A DNA stretch of 64,000 bases, from assembly GCF_030272615.1 (NCBI RefSeq), contig NC_081411.1, positions 38,322,140 through 38,386,139 on the forward strand, written 5' to 3'. This DNA is from Cryptomeria japonica. Taxonomy: Eukaryota; Streptophyta; Pinopsida; Cupressales; Cupressaceae. A program made the position numbers and the translations under genes. This document shows, piece after piece, positions 35,725 through 48,120 of this stretch. The notes under the pieces are model-generated. The model saw nothing but the letters and a program-made list of their open reading frames with translations. It did not search any database and was not told where the DNA came from. Within the stretch, counting starts at the first letter, position 1. Every line of letters begins with the position of its first letter.

Positions 35725-37643
35725 TGTTGACTAAATTCATGTCAACCTCAGTCCTGTTGAAATCTGATCTCAGATTAATCTTCACTAGCTAAAAACTGAA
35801 AGGACCTTCTAAATGAGCCCTAAACCTTAAAATCTAAGGGGTTTTATGCTCATACAATCTAATTCAGGATTTGAAATTTATTTTTTTATTGATTGGGCCA
35901 ACCAGTCAAATCACTTAAGGGCTACTGGCTGAAGGGTCTCTTCTTGATTATGGAACCGACCCCTTTCACCCACTACTAGCTGGCGCAGTTCTTTATCACT
36001 TGTTGGGTGGCCAAAAACAAATGATGGCATGGGATGGAGGGGAAGGAAAAAACTCAGTTATTTTTTCCCCTGTAGAAGTAGGTAATAAGGTAATAATTGG
36101 CTATGGGATAATAGGAACCAAGTTCTTGGTCGTCCCCCACTACCTCGTGAGGATATGAGAAAAAATAGAAACAACCATGGGCTAGCAAGGAAGTCATCTC
36201 CTCGACATCCTATGATGTAAAAGAAAGCATCCAATAGATGGTGTGAGACAAAAAAATGGGTCTAGGTGTAATGATAATGGGGCCCTCACCATCCCACAAG
36301 GGAAAATGAAGAAAATCAAAGGGCATGTGGGATAACAAAGACAAAGAGTGAGGGCATTTCCTGCCACCTCATGTGGATTTTTGAGTCATAAGGGGACTGT
36401 ATGGGGTAACAAATACATTATGGGATTGGTGTTCCCCGCTATCTCTCATTGGAGTACAATGGCGATATGACACAATCTCCACCGTCCATTTTCACTAATG
36501 GGTCCAATCGGATAGTGATGTTTTAAACTTTTATTAAACCCTTTGGAGGGCTTCATCATGGAATCAAGAGCATCCATTTGCATGTGACAGGGAAGATTGA
36601 ATGGCCGAGATTCAAAGTCATAGGCACAGATAAAATTCAAATGCCTACTCGAGGTGGTTGTTGACTTTAATGGTTGATAATAAGTTATATCCCATCGGCA
36701 ACCCAAATTCAATCATATTTCAATGCAACCACTTTCAGACTATGGACGATCACCATTACTCAAGATATAGATTTGCAAGTGCCTTCTAGATGCCACCCAT
36801 GCCCATTCAATGCATAATGGAGACTTTTGTGCCCTGCAAGTGAATTTAATGTAGAGATTACCCCTTTTGCAAGGATTTTTCTTCTTCGTAGTGGGGGAAG
36901 ATAGTTTTAGAGAAGTTGTATACACGTCACTAGATTAATCAGTCTGATTTTTGTTCTTTTGATATTTTGTAACATGACCCTAGTGGGTTAGGGGTTTTGA
37001 ACCGTGATTCCATCTAAGTTATGTCTAAACTACAAAGGAAATTTTCTAACACTTTTTAGGGACCTTTTTTTGCCAAAATTTTTTTTTTTTTTTGTATTTG
37101 TAAATTTTCTTAAACTTTGCATGAATAGAATTTATCCTTTTCCTTCATTCAGTTCTTACAACCAGTGTAATGGTTTTACCTCTTTGTTTGAATGTATTCT
37201 CTTTTATTTTATGTAGTGTAAGTGACTATGTTTATCCCTCTTTAGGTGTTACCTATGGACTATTTTCAGTCCCTCTTGCCATCTTTAAGAATTACAATCT
37301 TCACTTGTACTTAGTGGACTGATTAGGATAGGATTTTGTGCATCTTTGGGGTATTTTTATTTGTGTTATGTGGATTCATAGGCAAGGAAGATCACATTCA
37401 ATCTACGTCCAAAGAATTTTTCCCTTTCAAGCATTCCTTCTAACTCTTTTTCCCCTCTTAGATCATTACATTAGATTTATCAATGTTGGGTTAGACCAAC
37501 ACTTGCACTCCAATTGGAAAGGAAGACAACCTTCTCCAAAGACTCAGCCTCAATAATGCAAGATCCCATACTTGGAGGCTATTTCAATGTGTCACAATGT
37601 TGATGAGCATGAGATTTCATCATGGGTGCACACTTTTGTAAAA
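35725..37643 (+). repeat. 3' LTR
   Basis: Starts TGTTGACTAAATTCATGTCA after AGGTCACCAAAAA. Compared with the 5' LTR it has extra sequence near 36230-36290 and 36966-37080. The last bases (GTAAAA) have lost the terminal CA. Confidence 0.82.
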
Positions 37644-38689
37644 ATAATTCCTATTTCAATTACTTTTGGTACATTTTTTAATCATTGATTTGGTTGTCTC
37701 TGAATATTTTTGGCATTACTTCTAATAGTTATATTCCACAATACTAATTTTCTTATGCTACCTATAATATTAGGCATTTTTTCCTGAAAAAAGTAGTTCC
37801 CAAATAAATCTTCGCACATGATTATAAACACTTATTTTTTCTCCTTCTTCTATTTTAACTTATCGACAACATAAATCCTTGTAACACCTCTTGACTTTAA
37901 CAACAGAGGGGATGAATTATATTCTATGTCATTGACTTCTTCATGGGGTCATTTTTAGCTAAAAGATGGTCCTTTTTATAAATTTTCATTGGTTAATAAC
38001 AGTTAAAAAGATAATATAGGATTTTTGAATGTATCTATGATTTCTTCAATTGTGTTTATGCATAGGTCATTTAACTTGCCTTCTAATTTCTATTTATTCA
38101 CATTCGTCTCTCCTTGTAATCATAACTTTGTATCATCTTTTATCTTTATAATTCCACATTTTTTGTCACCTAGTTAAGAGATTATTTTAGAATATAATTT
38201 ATAAAAATTGATCCACTACTAATTGACAATATTAAGAAAAAGAAAAGATATGTTTTCTCAATAAAATGGCCTTGCTAACACATTTAATAATTCCCTTTAC
38301 ACTTGACTACAAATTGATTAATACACAGGAGATAAACTAAAAATGATTATAACTAACATTTATATTGGGAATACCTAATTTTTTCCACAAGTTATACCAA
38401 ACCCTTTTTTTGCTAGTTGTCCATCTCATATGAGAATTGTTAGATTTAGTAGAAGTCAATGAAATAATACGAGTACCAAAATAAATCATTCAAGAGGTAG
38501 ATGAAAGAGATTTTGTAATTCATCTCCAAGAGATCTTTAAACAACATCATATGATGTGTAAATATTAATAAGATTAAGGAGTAAGTATTAAAATTAAAGA
38601 ATTCCCACAAATCAGGGATAGTGGAGTAACATCCATGATCCACATGTGATGGTATGACCTAACTATTAGAAACTTGAGTTGTTGAGTTG
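37644..38689. other. No recognisable feature
   Basis: AT-rich DNA without a supportable gene or repeat. Confidence 0.4.
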
Positions 38690-39470
38690 TGTTGTCATTG
38701 ATCTCAATCCATTGATGTCAAGCTACCTGATGTTGTCATTGATGCCACTATGTGATGTATGTGTTTCTAAAGTGTGTGTTTTGGTATTGTTGTATTTTCT
38801 GTAGTTATGTTGAACAATTTTGAGGTGGTTTTAGAAGGATGGTGTGGCGGAAGTTTCAATATGCAAGAAACTGTATTTAGATGCAAGAAAGAGTATTTAA
38901 TGTCCCAGTGAAAGAATACTTTGCATTCCTATAGATTGTGAAGACTATGGATTTTGGTTCAGTTAATAATGTCTACGATTTGTCTATGTTGCACTATCAT
39001 ATTTATAAGTCCTCAATTGCTTAGATGGTAGAGTTAGATGGTGCTATTTTTGGTAGAGATATATTTGTTTGAACTAGTTTGGATAATGCTTGGTGGTTCT
39101 CTGATATGTGGATTCAAGTGTTGCATCTGGGATGACATGTTCATTTGGTTCGTGCAGTGTTCCAGTTTATATTGTTGGTATTCTTTTGATTGACATGTGA
39201 ATTTATGTTGTTCTTTATTTAGTGTTGTCATCTAGTTTGTTTTTTGACTGATTGAGGTTGTATATATTATCTGGACCATACTCTTTTGGTACTAATATGC
39301 ATTAAAGGTTGAGTTTGGATGATGATATGGGTCTCACCATGGTGTATGCAGATTCACACTATGTTTTTGGGTTGACTCGTTAACATGCTTTATTGTTTAT
39401 CTACATGTTATGGTGATGTTGACTTTAGTGGATGCTATAGCATGTGCGGTTCATTAGAAATGACTTTGGA
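38690..39470 (+). repeat. Copia-type LTR fragment
   Basis: TGTGTTGTCATTGATCTCAATCC and later GAAGGATGGTGTGGCGGAAGTTTCAATATGC-type text match, in inverse orientation, the LTR at 61900-63422. The far end lacks the C-rich terminus, so the copy is incomplete. Confidence 0.6.
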
Positions 39471-40189
39471 GGATATTTTATCATGCCAAATTTCCATCAT
39501 TTACCCTAGAGCTAGCCTTTAATTACACAATTTCAATTGCATCGTCAACTCAATCACAAAGGTGAGTAGAATCCAATCTACAACAAACCCTTTTCCTAAT
39601 AAAATTGGGTTTGATCTATTGGCTTCTCTCTTCCTTTAATATTTTGTTTGGAAATAAGTGAATCCATAACTTAATTTGTGGATGCTTGTTTTCACCACTT
39701 CATACTTACCTATACACCTTTTCACAAATGCATCTTTCTATCTTCTCCTAGGGGAAAAAATACATGAAAGGAAATGATGATTGTTACGAGAAATAACATT
39801 TTAATTTATATGGAACATTTAAAACATGGGTATTCTGATAGGGGTCAACCTCTAATAAAGAATATTTATCTTTAGTTTGGGATTTCAATATCAAGGAAGG
39901 GGTGCTCAATACATCAAGGGTCAACCAACAAAATTTGACATGGGTTGACCCTCTTAAATAAATGAAAGTTTATTTATTTATAGCACTTTAAAACTAATAA
40001 GTTGAGTGCCAATGCGTGGAGGGGTTGGCTAGGCCAATAAGCATAAAAAAAGAACTTTATTTAATATTATTTCAACCATTGTTAAAATAAATTCTACCGT
40101 TTGATATAATACACTATGTCTTTGATTTTGTTCAACAACTATCTCTTTTTATAGCAATGAAAATAATCCAACAATTATATTGATGGTTA
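39471..40189. other. No recognisable feature
   Basis: AT-rich DNA; nothing supportable. Confidence 0.4.
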
Positions 40190-40349
40190 TTAGAGATAAA
40201 ATGCTTGATATGTTATTTGATACTACCAAAATATTTATAGTATACAATTGATATAACTATAACTAAAACATTGCCTATAACTACACAAAAAACATTACCT
40301 TATCACTATTTAAACTAAGTTATGGGCAATATATTATGCTATGCTAACA
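40190..40349 (-). repeat. 3' LTR of the short-LTR element
   Basis: Minus strand starts TGTTAGCATAGCATAATAT directly after the polypurine tract at 40350-40360. Confidence 0.6.
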
Positions 40350-40360
40350 TTCCCCCATAT
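40350..40360 (-). promoter_or_regulatory. Polypurine tract
   Basis: ATATGGGGGAA on the minus strand, adjacent to the LTR start. Confidence 0.6.
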
Positions 40361-41465
40361 TACATTATACATGCAAATATACCCTTAACACAACTCAAAC
40401 TTCACCTTGCCAAGGGAACCCCTCTTAAGATTTACATAACACAAAAATTACAAAACATGTTGATTATACAACACAAATACACATTTGAGAGAATATTTTT
40501 CTTTGAATAAATAGATCTTGATTTAGGTGGAACTCCACCAAGATACCTCTTAACCCTTAGAAAGGTGTAGCTCCCGAGTTGAATTCCAAATTTGCTAGAT
40601 TACCACCTACCTAAACTCTCAAATCATAATCTTGTAAATTATTGGACAACAATTCATTCCTCCATCAAGTTATTTCATGAACCTTCAAATGGTATAATTC
40701 CCCAAATCCATAGACTCTTAAGCTATTTGGACAACAATCCATATTGAGTTAATTGAATCACTTACCTATCTCAAAAAACACTCTTCACAATATGCTCATT
40801 CTTTAATTATGTTAGCATAAAAAAGAATATAAAATCATAATCTTCTTATACAAAAAACTATCTCAAATTGAGAAGCTATCTTGATATGATAGAGATCCTT
40901 ATTTCCAACTAATCCAAACATTATTTTATCAACTCCTCACGTACCCAAAAAAGAAATTTTGATAAATTATAATATAATTATAATAAATTCAAACCTCTAC
41001 TAACGACCCCGCCACACAATTAAATTAGACTTAGAATCTCTTTTAATGCTATAAACAAATTATTTGAATGCCTAACCATAGTGCAAATATATATATCACC
41101 ACTAACTGACCAATACAAATCTCCAAAACATAAACCACCAAGCATACCAATCACACACAAGCTTCATAATGTAACATTAATCAACATTTAAAATATTATT
41201 AAAATCAATATTTATCTACAACTCTTTGAATAGTATCCAACCACATGCATATAAAAACATACTCAAGAACAGTACATGCAAGTCATTACAGAGCATAGTC
41301 AATTTGAGAAATAATCACTATAGTGTGATAAAAGAGTCTTCTCCTTGCAACGCTTGATGCTTAGAGATAAAATAAATATAATTATGACATAGGTCACCTT
41401 TAATCTGGCATGTTTGAATAAACTACCCTTTTCGTGGTACTTTTCTCTTTATCACTCTTGCAACC

Positions 41466-42023
41466 TTCAGAGAGAGCAGGAGAAAATGAAACAAATCTAG
41501 AAACTTTTATTGATTACTACAAAATATTACATATTGTTTGATCTTTAGCTCAAAGGACAGTCGGACTGGACTACATTCAACACACATAGATTTTTGCTGA
41601 CCTCACTTCAAACTCACAACTTGTAGCTTTCATCTTACAACTCACAAGTTACACCGTTACAAACTTTTCCTTCAGCTCTATGGAGCTGAATTCCTAAGAG
41701 AGAGTGAATGTTTCAGAATAAACCCCTACATATAGAAATGTTATAACATATGGTAGACAGAGATGACATAAAATAATTTATATACAATGCATTCAAATCC
41801 AAGAAAGATTTGTCTTCATTGCTGATCATGAATATTGAAATGCAGACTCTAGATATGGTGGATGCGCCTGAAGCTCCTGGCAAATATTAATGCGCATAAG
41901 GAGGATAAAGGTAGATATGGTGGATGCGCCTGAAGCTCCTAGCAAATATTAATGTGCATAAGGAGGATACAGGATACAAAATTGACTATATGGTGGAGGC
42001 AGTAGTTGAGATTATTTCTAACA
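41466..42023 (-). repeat. 3' LTR of the middle element
   Basis: Minus strand starts TGTTAGAAATAATCTCAAC. It contains a tandem duplication of about 63 bp (41850-41975, TAGATATGGTGGATGCGCCT twice) that the partner LTR lacks. Confidence 0.7.
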
Positions 42024-43377
42024 CTTCATTTTAATCTCAGCTACCAATTCTAATTTCCTTCTTGACTTATTTTACTAATGTTTCTATATCTAAAATCTTC
42101 AAATATTAGAAATGAAACTCGGAAATCTAATGTTGCTACTAGGATGCTCTAACCATGAGATCTGGCCCTTTTTGCAACCAATCCATTGTATTTTAAGTGT
42201 GAAACACTTATTTTTTCAACACCTCCCATAGCATCACCTCTTTATTTATTGACAACTTCAGACAACTATCCTCTCAACTTCTATTCTCTGCAGATTTTCT
42301 GATCATCAATTCGTCTTGCTTAATTTTTTTTAGAGACTTTAACAATACTCTTCTACATAATCTTTCACTCTCTCAACCTAGACACATACACATCCAACCT
42401 GCTCAAACTTTCCACAACCTCAAATAGCTAAGAACTTTCCTTATTGAAAAATGGGCTTTTCTAAGACTATCGATATGCATCATCGTATCTCGTTCAAAAA
42501 TCTCTAAAGTAGACACTTCAAATAGACACAACAAATCTTCAAAAAATCTGATTTACCTCTACAACGTACGGTAGATGCTCAAAAGACAAAATCTTTGATC
42601 TCTACTCCGATGGCAGCCTCTTCACTTCAGTTACCTTCTCATATCTCTGTAGATCTTCATTATTCTCCTTAACACATCTTCAACTGTCTTCTTGCAATTT
42701 ACCTTTCCTGATAGGTGCTTTGCAATTCAACGACCTTTGACACTACTGTATCTGATCTTCCAACAACTGAGGCTGTATCAAACTTCTTTAGCAAATAACT
42801 TCACGCATTCTCTCCCTTCACGAACCTGTTTTTGTTCAGACTTTAGCAAGTTCAAAAACACTACGATTTCTGCTCTTTACCTTCAGGCTTCAGACTTTTC
42901 TTTTGTTGGCAGTGGCTTACTTGTGGGAATATAATCTCTCCTGCATGCAAGAAACATAAACTACCATGCAACCACCGTACATGCATGCAGGGATAGTTTT
43001 GCATGTTATTACTCACCACCAGTTCCATCGTAAGCCTCAGTTCTACCATTTATCGTAAAACTTTCATGCAAACAAGTTCCCCGTGTTTTTCCTTAATTTG
43101 GGGGATATTTGCTCATGCATGCTAAAGTGATTTTATGTCCACGTATGAGGACTCTTAATTCTTTGTTTGTCTCCATGCAGTTGAGACCTCTATAAATAAA
43201 TGGAGGAGATGTAATTATTTTATGACAATGCAATAAAATATGGTTTGGTCCTGCAGCACATAATTGTCTGTGTAAATATTATTTTCTGATTATAATTTTT
43301 GTTTATGCATTTGTTAATTTTCTGTGTGTATGCATTTGACAAAATACTGTATTCTGCTCCTTCCACCTCCTTCTATT

Positions 43378-43390
43378 GGTATCAGAGCAA
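43378..43390 (+). promoter_or_regulatory. Primer binding site
   Basis: TGGTATCAGAGC followed by A-rich sequence; initiator-Met type. Confidence 0.75.
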
Positions 43391-44198
43391 AAAAAAAGGT
43401 TGTGCATGATTATGTTGAAGAATATTGAGAGGAAAAAGAAGAATTTAATTGTTTTGAACAATTGTTGCAGCCATTTGCATGCTAGAAGAAATTGCCAAAT
43501 TACAGTTGTAGCTGTTGGAGATCAGGTATTGAAAACTTGAAAAAATTGAGGGTCCAGTTGTAGCTGCTGAAGGAGATTGCTAAACAAGAGAACAAGCCAG
43601 AAGACCAAAGAAAAGAAGAATTCAGAAAGCAGATTATTCAGTTGTAGCTGGTTCAAAGGAGAATTAATTTATCAGAAGTTGCTGAGGTTGTGAAGTCTGA
43701 AGACATTGGAGAAAACAAAGAAAGAGATCGGTTCTGAAGAATCTAATGGTGAAGACATTGAAGAGCTTGGTGTGAACTGTTGTAGCAGTCAGAAGGAGTC
43801 CACTAGTTCCAAGAGATTTGGAGATTGTTGAAATTTGGAAATCTTTTTAACGAGTCATTGGTCATGCTGAAGCTGTAGCTTAAGGAGGGAGAGCCTGCAT
43901 TGCTAGTCATGCATGAGGTCTAGAAGAGATCAAGAGTAAATTAAAGATTGAAAAAGAGTCTGAAGAGCTTAGATATTAGGAGAAATTTGATCCTGAAATA
44001 GAAGACCTAAATAACATTGTGGGTAATATGAGGAAATTGCTATAGCAGTAGTCACTAGAAAGAGCATTCTGTTTCTGTTTGAGGCCAGCAGAGCCCATTG
44101 ATAGTAAAATCCCCGAGCACATGCAATGTGACTCTAAGGGAGGTGTTGATAAGACAAGTGAATCACACCTGAATCTACGATGGACTGGTAACCAAAAG

Positions 44199-44262
44199 GG
44201 TCAGAGCTCACGGTTAGAGCATCCTAACAGCATCATAGGATTTCCTAAGTTCGATCTCTAGA
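44199..44262 (+). other. tRNA-like sequence (A-box and B-box)
   Basis: GTCAGAGCTCACGGTTAGAG resembles a tRNA D-arm with A-box. TCCTA and TAGGA could pair as an anticodon stem around ACAGCATCA. AAGTTCGATCTC resembles the T-loop B-box. Loop size and acceptor stem are not canonical, so this is a tRNA relic or SINE-like head and not a working tRNA gene. Confidence 0.4.
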
Positions 44263-44331
44263 TTTAGAAGATTTTCAATGCAGCAGCATGAGTGAAAGGA
44301 CTAAGAATTCAATCAGAGTTCGCAGTTGAAA

Positions 44332-44342
44332 TTAAGGGGAAT
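44332..44342 (+). promoter_or_regulatory. Polypurine tract
   Basis: ATTAAGGGGAA ahead of TGTTGGAAAC. Confidence 0.55.
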
Positions 44343-45218
44343 GTTGGAAACAAACTTCAGTCTCCATTGTCAGCTTCCAGTGCCACCGTTTACAGCCTCT
44401 TCCACCGCATGCATGTTAAGAATGTTCTGGAAACCACCGACTAACATGCACGGACCATGCACTGTTGTGCAAGCAATTCATCTTTAGTTATAAATTTAGA
44501 CAAGATGTTTAAAAGTAGTTTGCATATTTATTCATTCAGAATTTCGTAAGATAGGAGTCCAAAACTGTTTGTTCAATCCTCTATAAAAGAGAGGAGCCGT
44601 AATGCATTTTTCAATTAATAAAAATTTGGTTTTGTATGCTGTAGAGTACATTTGTCTCTATTTCCAGATCACCCTTCTAAACAGATTTCTTCCAAACACT
44701 TTACCGATATTATTTGGACCTTTAATCATTCTTCCTTACACGGCTTTACAGAGTTGTTTGACCTATCTTTATTTTGGCACCTCTCTGCTACTGTAATTTC
44801 TTCAAATAACCCACAATCTCTTTTATCCTTTTGGACTGGCTATAACCTCAAATATCAAGTGTACATTTGGGAATTCTTATTTTAGTGATAGACTAGTACA
44901 AAGTCCCATTACAATGTGACCGACAATTTAGAGCAGAAAACAACAATCTACACATGGGTGAGAGACATACACAAGACAGCAACCTGCAGTTAACCACTTT
45001 GACTTGGACGGATTGTTTCTTCAGTAGACTTGTGTATCTTCATTTTCGTCATTATTTCACACAAGCACTTATACACCTACAGACTCATCTAGTAGACAAC
45101 ATCTTCTCTGTCTGCTTCTGCTAACACTTTCACTTTGTCCTTAATCTGGATTGGTTTCGATTGACCTTTATAGGTGAAACAATATTTTTTCCTTTCCTTC
45201 TCACGACTACAAACCCTC

Positions 45219-45231
45219 GGCTCTGATACCA
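45219..45231 (-). promoter_or_regulatory. Primer binding site
   Basis: Minus strand TGGTATCAGAGCC, two bases from the LTR end. Confidence 0.8.
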
Positions 45232-45233
45232 CT

Positions 45234-45795
45234 TGATGGACAGAGAGAGCAGGAGAAAATGAAACATATTTAGAGACATATATTGATTACCACAAAATAT
45301 TACATATTGTCTGAGCTTTAGCTCTAAGGACACTGAGATTGGCCTACATTAAGCACAGATAGACTTTTACTGACTTGACTTCAAACTCGCAACTTGTAGC
45401 TTTCATCTTACAGCTTACAGGCTACACCATCACAGACTTTTCCTTCAGTTCTGCGGAGCTAGACTCCCAAAAGAGCGTAACTTTCAAAACAAATTCCTAC
45501 AATATATAGAAATGTTATAACATACGGAGCACAAAGACAACATAAAATAATTTATATATCTTAATATCCATAGAGCTGAGAGGACGGTAGATGTGACAAC
45601 GGACAGGTTGGAACAATTCATTCAAATCCATGAAAGATCTGTCTTCATTGCTGGTCATAAATATTCAGATGCAGACTGCACATATGGAGGACACAAGGAT
45701 TTGTAAGTGACAAAAGCTCTTAGCAAATATTAATGTGCATACGGAGGATACAGGATACAGAATTGACTATACGGTTCGTTGAGATTACTTCCACA
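45234..45795 (-). repeat. 5' LTR of the middle element
   Basis: Minus strand TGTGGAAGTAATCTCAAC to CTCTGTCCATCA, next to the primer site. Confidence 0.7.
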
Positions 45796-46204
45796 ATTTC
45801 TGGTGAAATCTCAAAACATGTGGGGCTTGAAGTGCTTTACTGAAAGTTGAAAGCAATATACCGGTCGCTATGTTTGTGGTATGGACACATATTGTTATAT
45901 AGCTGAAACTTCATGTCATGGCATTGCTAGTCGTAGACCACGCGCAATGCAAATTGTAGTATATTTACAAGGATGAATTCATCATTGTTGGAAAAGCTAA
46001 CAGGGATTTCATTTTACCTGTAGAATTGAATATAAAGGAAATCATAGATTTGTATGGATGAACCAAAGTATTAGGCTTCTAATTAGTGGATGAATAAATC
46101 CTTGGGTTGAACCGTAGACACCACAATAAATCCACCCATCTGTTTCTTCCCTCTTGTTATAGTTCTGAAACAATCTTAATACTCGTAGGAATAGGTGCGA
46201 CGTA

Positions 46205-46217
46205 GGGTCTGATACCA
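46205..46217 (-). promoter_or_regulatory. Primer binding site
   Basis: Minus strand TGGTATCAGACCC, three bases from the LTR. Confidence 0.65.
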
Positions 46218-46220
46218 AAA

Positions 46221-46371
46221 TGAGAGACAAGATGCTCGATATGTTATATAATATTGCAAAAACATTTATAGAAGAGATATAGCGGATATAAGTATAACTA
46301 GAAAAATTATTGTAACTACATAGCATGCATCACCTAGGCATTGAAGAAAATAAGTGATGGGCAATGTAACA
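46221..46371 (-). repeat. 5' LTR of the short-LTR element
   Basis: Minus strand TGTTACATTGCCCATCAC to CATCTTGTCTCTCA. It is paired with 40190-40349. Confidence 0.6.
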
Positions 46372-48120
46372 GGCAAAGTTCACAAATTAGAGTTGCTTCT
46401 TTTGCCTCTTTTGCAACGGTAGATTCATTTTCTATATAACAAGAGGTCTAATGTTATTTGTAGTGGCCCGCTAATCTTATGATTAAAAGAATTAAAAAGA
46501 TGGGACATATCCTATATTCTACAAATGATCCCTCTAAGTGGATGGTGCAATAATGAGACAATCTTCCAATTGTTCCTAGTGTTGTTTTACTTGCTTAGTT
46601 TTGACTTGAAAAATGATGTTTTAGGTTATGTAATATGATAATAAATCATATTTTAATTATGACTTAGATACATATAATGAAATACAAATGTGTGATATGA
46701 TATGTATATGAAGAGTTTCCATTCAAAATAAATATTAACTCTTTTTTAAAATAAACATAATTTGGATTCTGTACATTAGTAGAATATCTTAATGTAGTTG
46801 AAATGTCTACAAAAACACACCCTTCAAAATATGTAGATTAATTAAATATAATAAACTAAGCTAATTGTTTGAAATTAACCTTTCAACAAAAATTTGAGTT
46901 TGTACAAGAAAATAATAAGTAATAGGTGTTCTTAGTTTTGCATGCAAAGAAGAATATTTTGTTGCAATGTATATTCCATGATCTAACTCAAATTTTCGCT
47001 AAATATGAAACAATAGAGAATAGACAAACTAAAACTTGAATTATTCTCTACTTTGGATTAAAATTTCATCTTAAATGTTTTCGTATTGATCTTTGTGTGA
47101 CAATGATCTTGAAGTTTGTGCCTCCAAATGTGATGTGATTTTTCTTTATAAATTAACTATCCTATGTATCTATGGACTATAAAGTATCTTAGAATAAAGA
47201 TCACATTAATGACCCCGACTTAATAATTAAATAATAAAATATGAAAACTGAATTTAAAAAAAATAAAATCTAATTTACATATTATGTAAAATATAAAAAT
47301 AGAAGATTAAAGATATTACATTACAATTAAAGAAGAAAAAATACTAAATATTTATTTTTAACCTTCAATAAAAGAAAAGTAGAAACAAAATAATCTTTTT
47401 CAATCATTAAAGGTGACATTTTTAAAATCAAATTGTCATGGATGAATAGAGTCATAATGTTTTTCAAAGTTATTATACTTAGCTTTATATTTGATGCTCT
47501 ATCTTTTTCTAACCAAAATTTATTAAAATTCATTGTATGTTTCACACTTCATTTTTTTCTAGCATACCACTCCACACAATTATTATGTGTGTCTTAATTT
47601 ACACTAAGTATGATAATTTTTGTCAAAAGATTTAAGTAAAATAGAGTACAATATGACTACTAACAATGACTCAAAGCATCCAAATCTGTGAATAGATAGA
47701 CAGCTACACTCATTTCCAAACAGAAATAGAAGTCATAGGCACCTTTATTTTGGTACTCTTATTATTTACTTAATAATGAAAATGAAATGTTCAGTAATTT
47801 TTAGGAAAAATTGAAATTACATTTAAATCTATTTAATTTTCATTTGTAAACTATTCTTTTTTGATATATTACCAAACAATTTCAGTAATATGATATAATT
47901 TCTATTTATGATGATAATTGTTATCAATAATTTTAAATCTAATAGACTATGATTTGAAGAATGATAATAATTCATAATATTTTAATTCAATGAAAATATA
48001 GATAATCCCTCACTTTTAAAGAAAGTAGAAGTGGTGGATGTCTTTAATTTCCCACACTTTCTATTTACTTAAATAAGATAAAGAAATGTTCAACAAATTT
48101 TGAAGAAAAATGAAATTGCA
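46372..48120. other. AT-rich spacer
   Basis: No gene or clear repeat seen apart from scattered homopolymers. Confidence 0.4.

Larger units (their letters stand above)
31060..37643 (+). mobile_element. Non-autonomous Ty3-type LTR retrotransposon
   Basis: Two LTRs in the same orientation (31060-32791 and 35725-37643) enclose about 2.9 kb. A primer-site-like sequence follows the 5' LTR. The only coding trace is a Gln-rich decayed frame; protease, RT and integrase are absent. The LTRs share long stretches but differ by many substitutions and about 190 bp of length, so the insertion is old. The layout fits a large-LTR derivative mobilised by a related Ty3 element. Confidence 0.8.
42921..44660 (+). 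mobile_element. Innermost element: short plus-strand LTR element
   Basis: A candidate 5' LTR starts TGTGGGAATATAATCTC at about 42921. A primer site TGGTATCAGAGC lies at 43378. About 950 bp of Glu/Lys-rich but stop-filled internal sequence follows, then a polypurine tract ATTAAGGGGAA and an LTR-like start TGTTGGAAACAAAC at 44343. Both LTR candidates contain CCTCTATAAA near their TATA region and an AATAAAA-(T)-ATGGTTT / AATAAAAATTTGGTTT block, but otherwise differ strongly. They may be a much diverged pair or come from two insertions. The right end is uncertain. Confidence 0.5.
41466..45795 (-). mobile_element. Middle nested element: minus-strand copia-type, about 560-bp LTRs
   Basis: LTRs at 41466-42023 and 45234-45795 share GAGCAGGAGAAAATGAAACA, AACTTGTAGCTTTCATCTTAC and GATACAGGATACA. 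A primer site lies at 45219-45231. The internal region holds an inner element and no recognisable pol, so this copy is also defective. Confidence 0.7.
40190..46371 (-). mobile_element. Minus-strand element with short (150-160 bp) LTRs, outermost of a nest
   Basis: The two ends share (A/G)AGATGCTYGATATGTTA-like starts, a middle of the type AACATTTATAG and ends (T/G)ATGGGCAAT..TAACA. On the minus strand the right copy is followed by TGGTATCAGACCC (primer site), and the left copy is preceded by ATATGGGGGAA (polypurine tract), so orientation and LTR roles agree. The own internal parts (40350-41465 and 45796-46204) show no pol. Small LTRs and no coding capacity fit a TRIM-like, non-autonomous copia relative. 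Confidence 0.6.

Noticed and set aside
44602-44885. Two overlapping plus-strand frames after the inner LTR
   Set aside because: No recognisable motif and both frames are short; likely chance.
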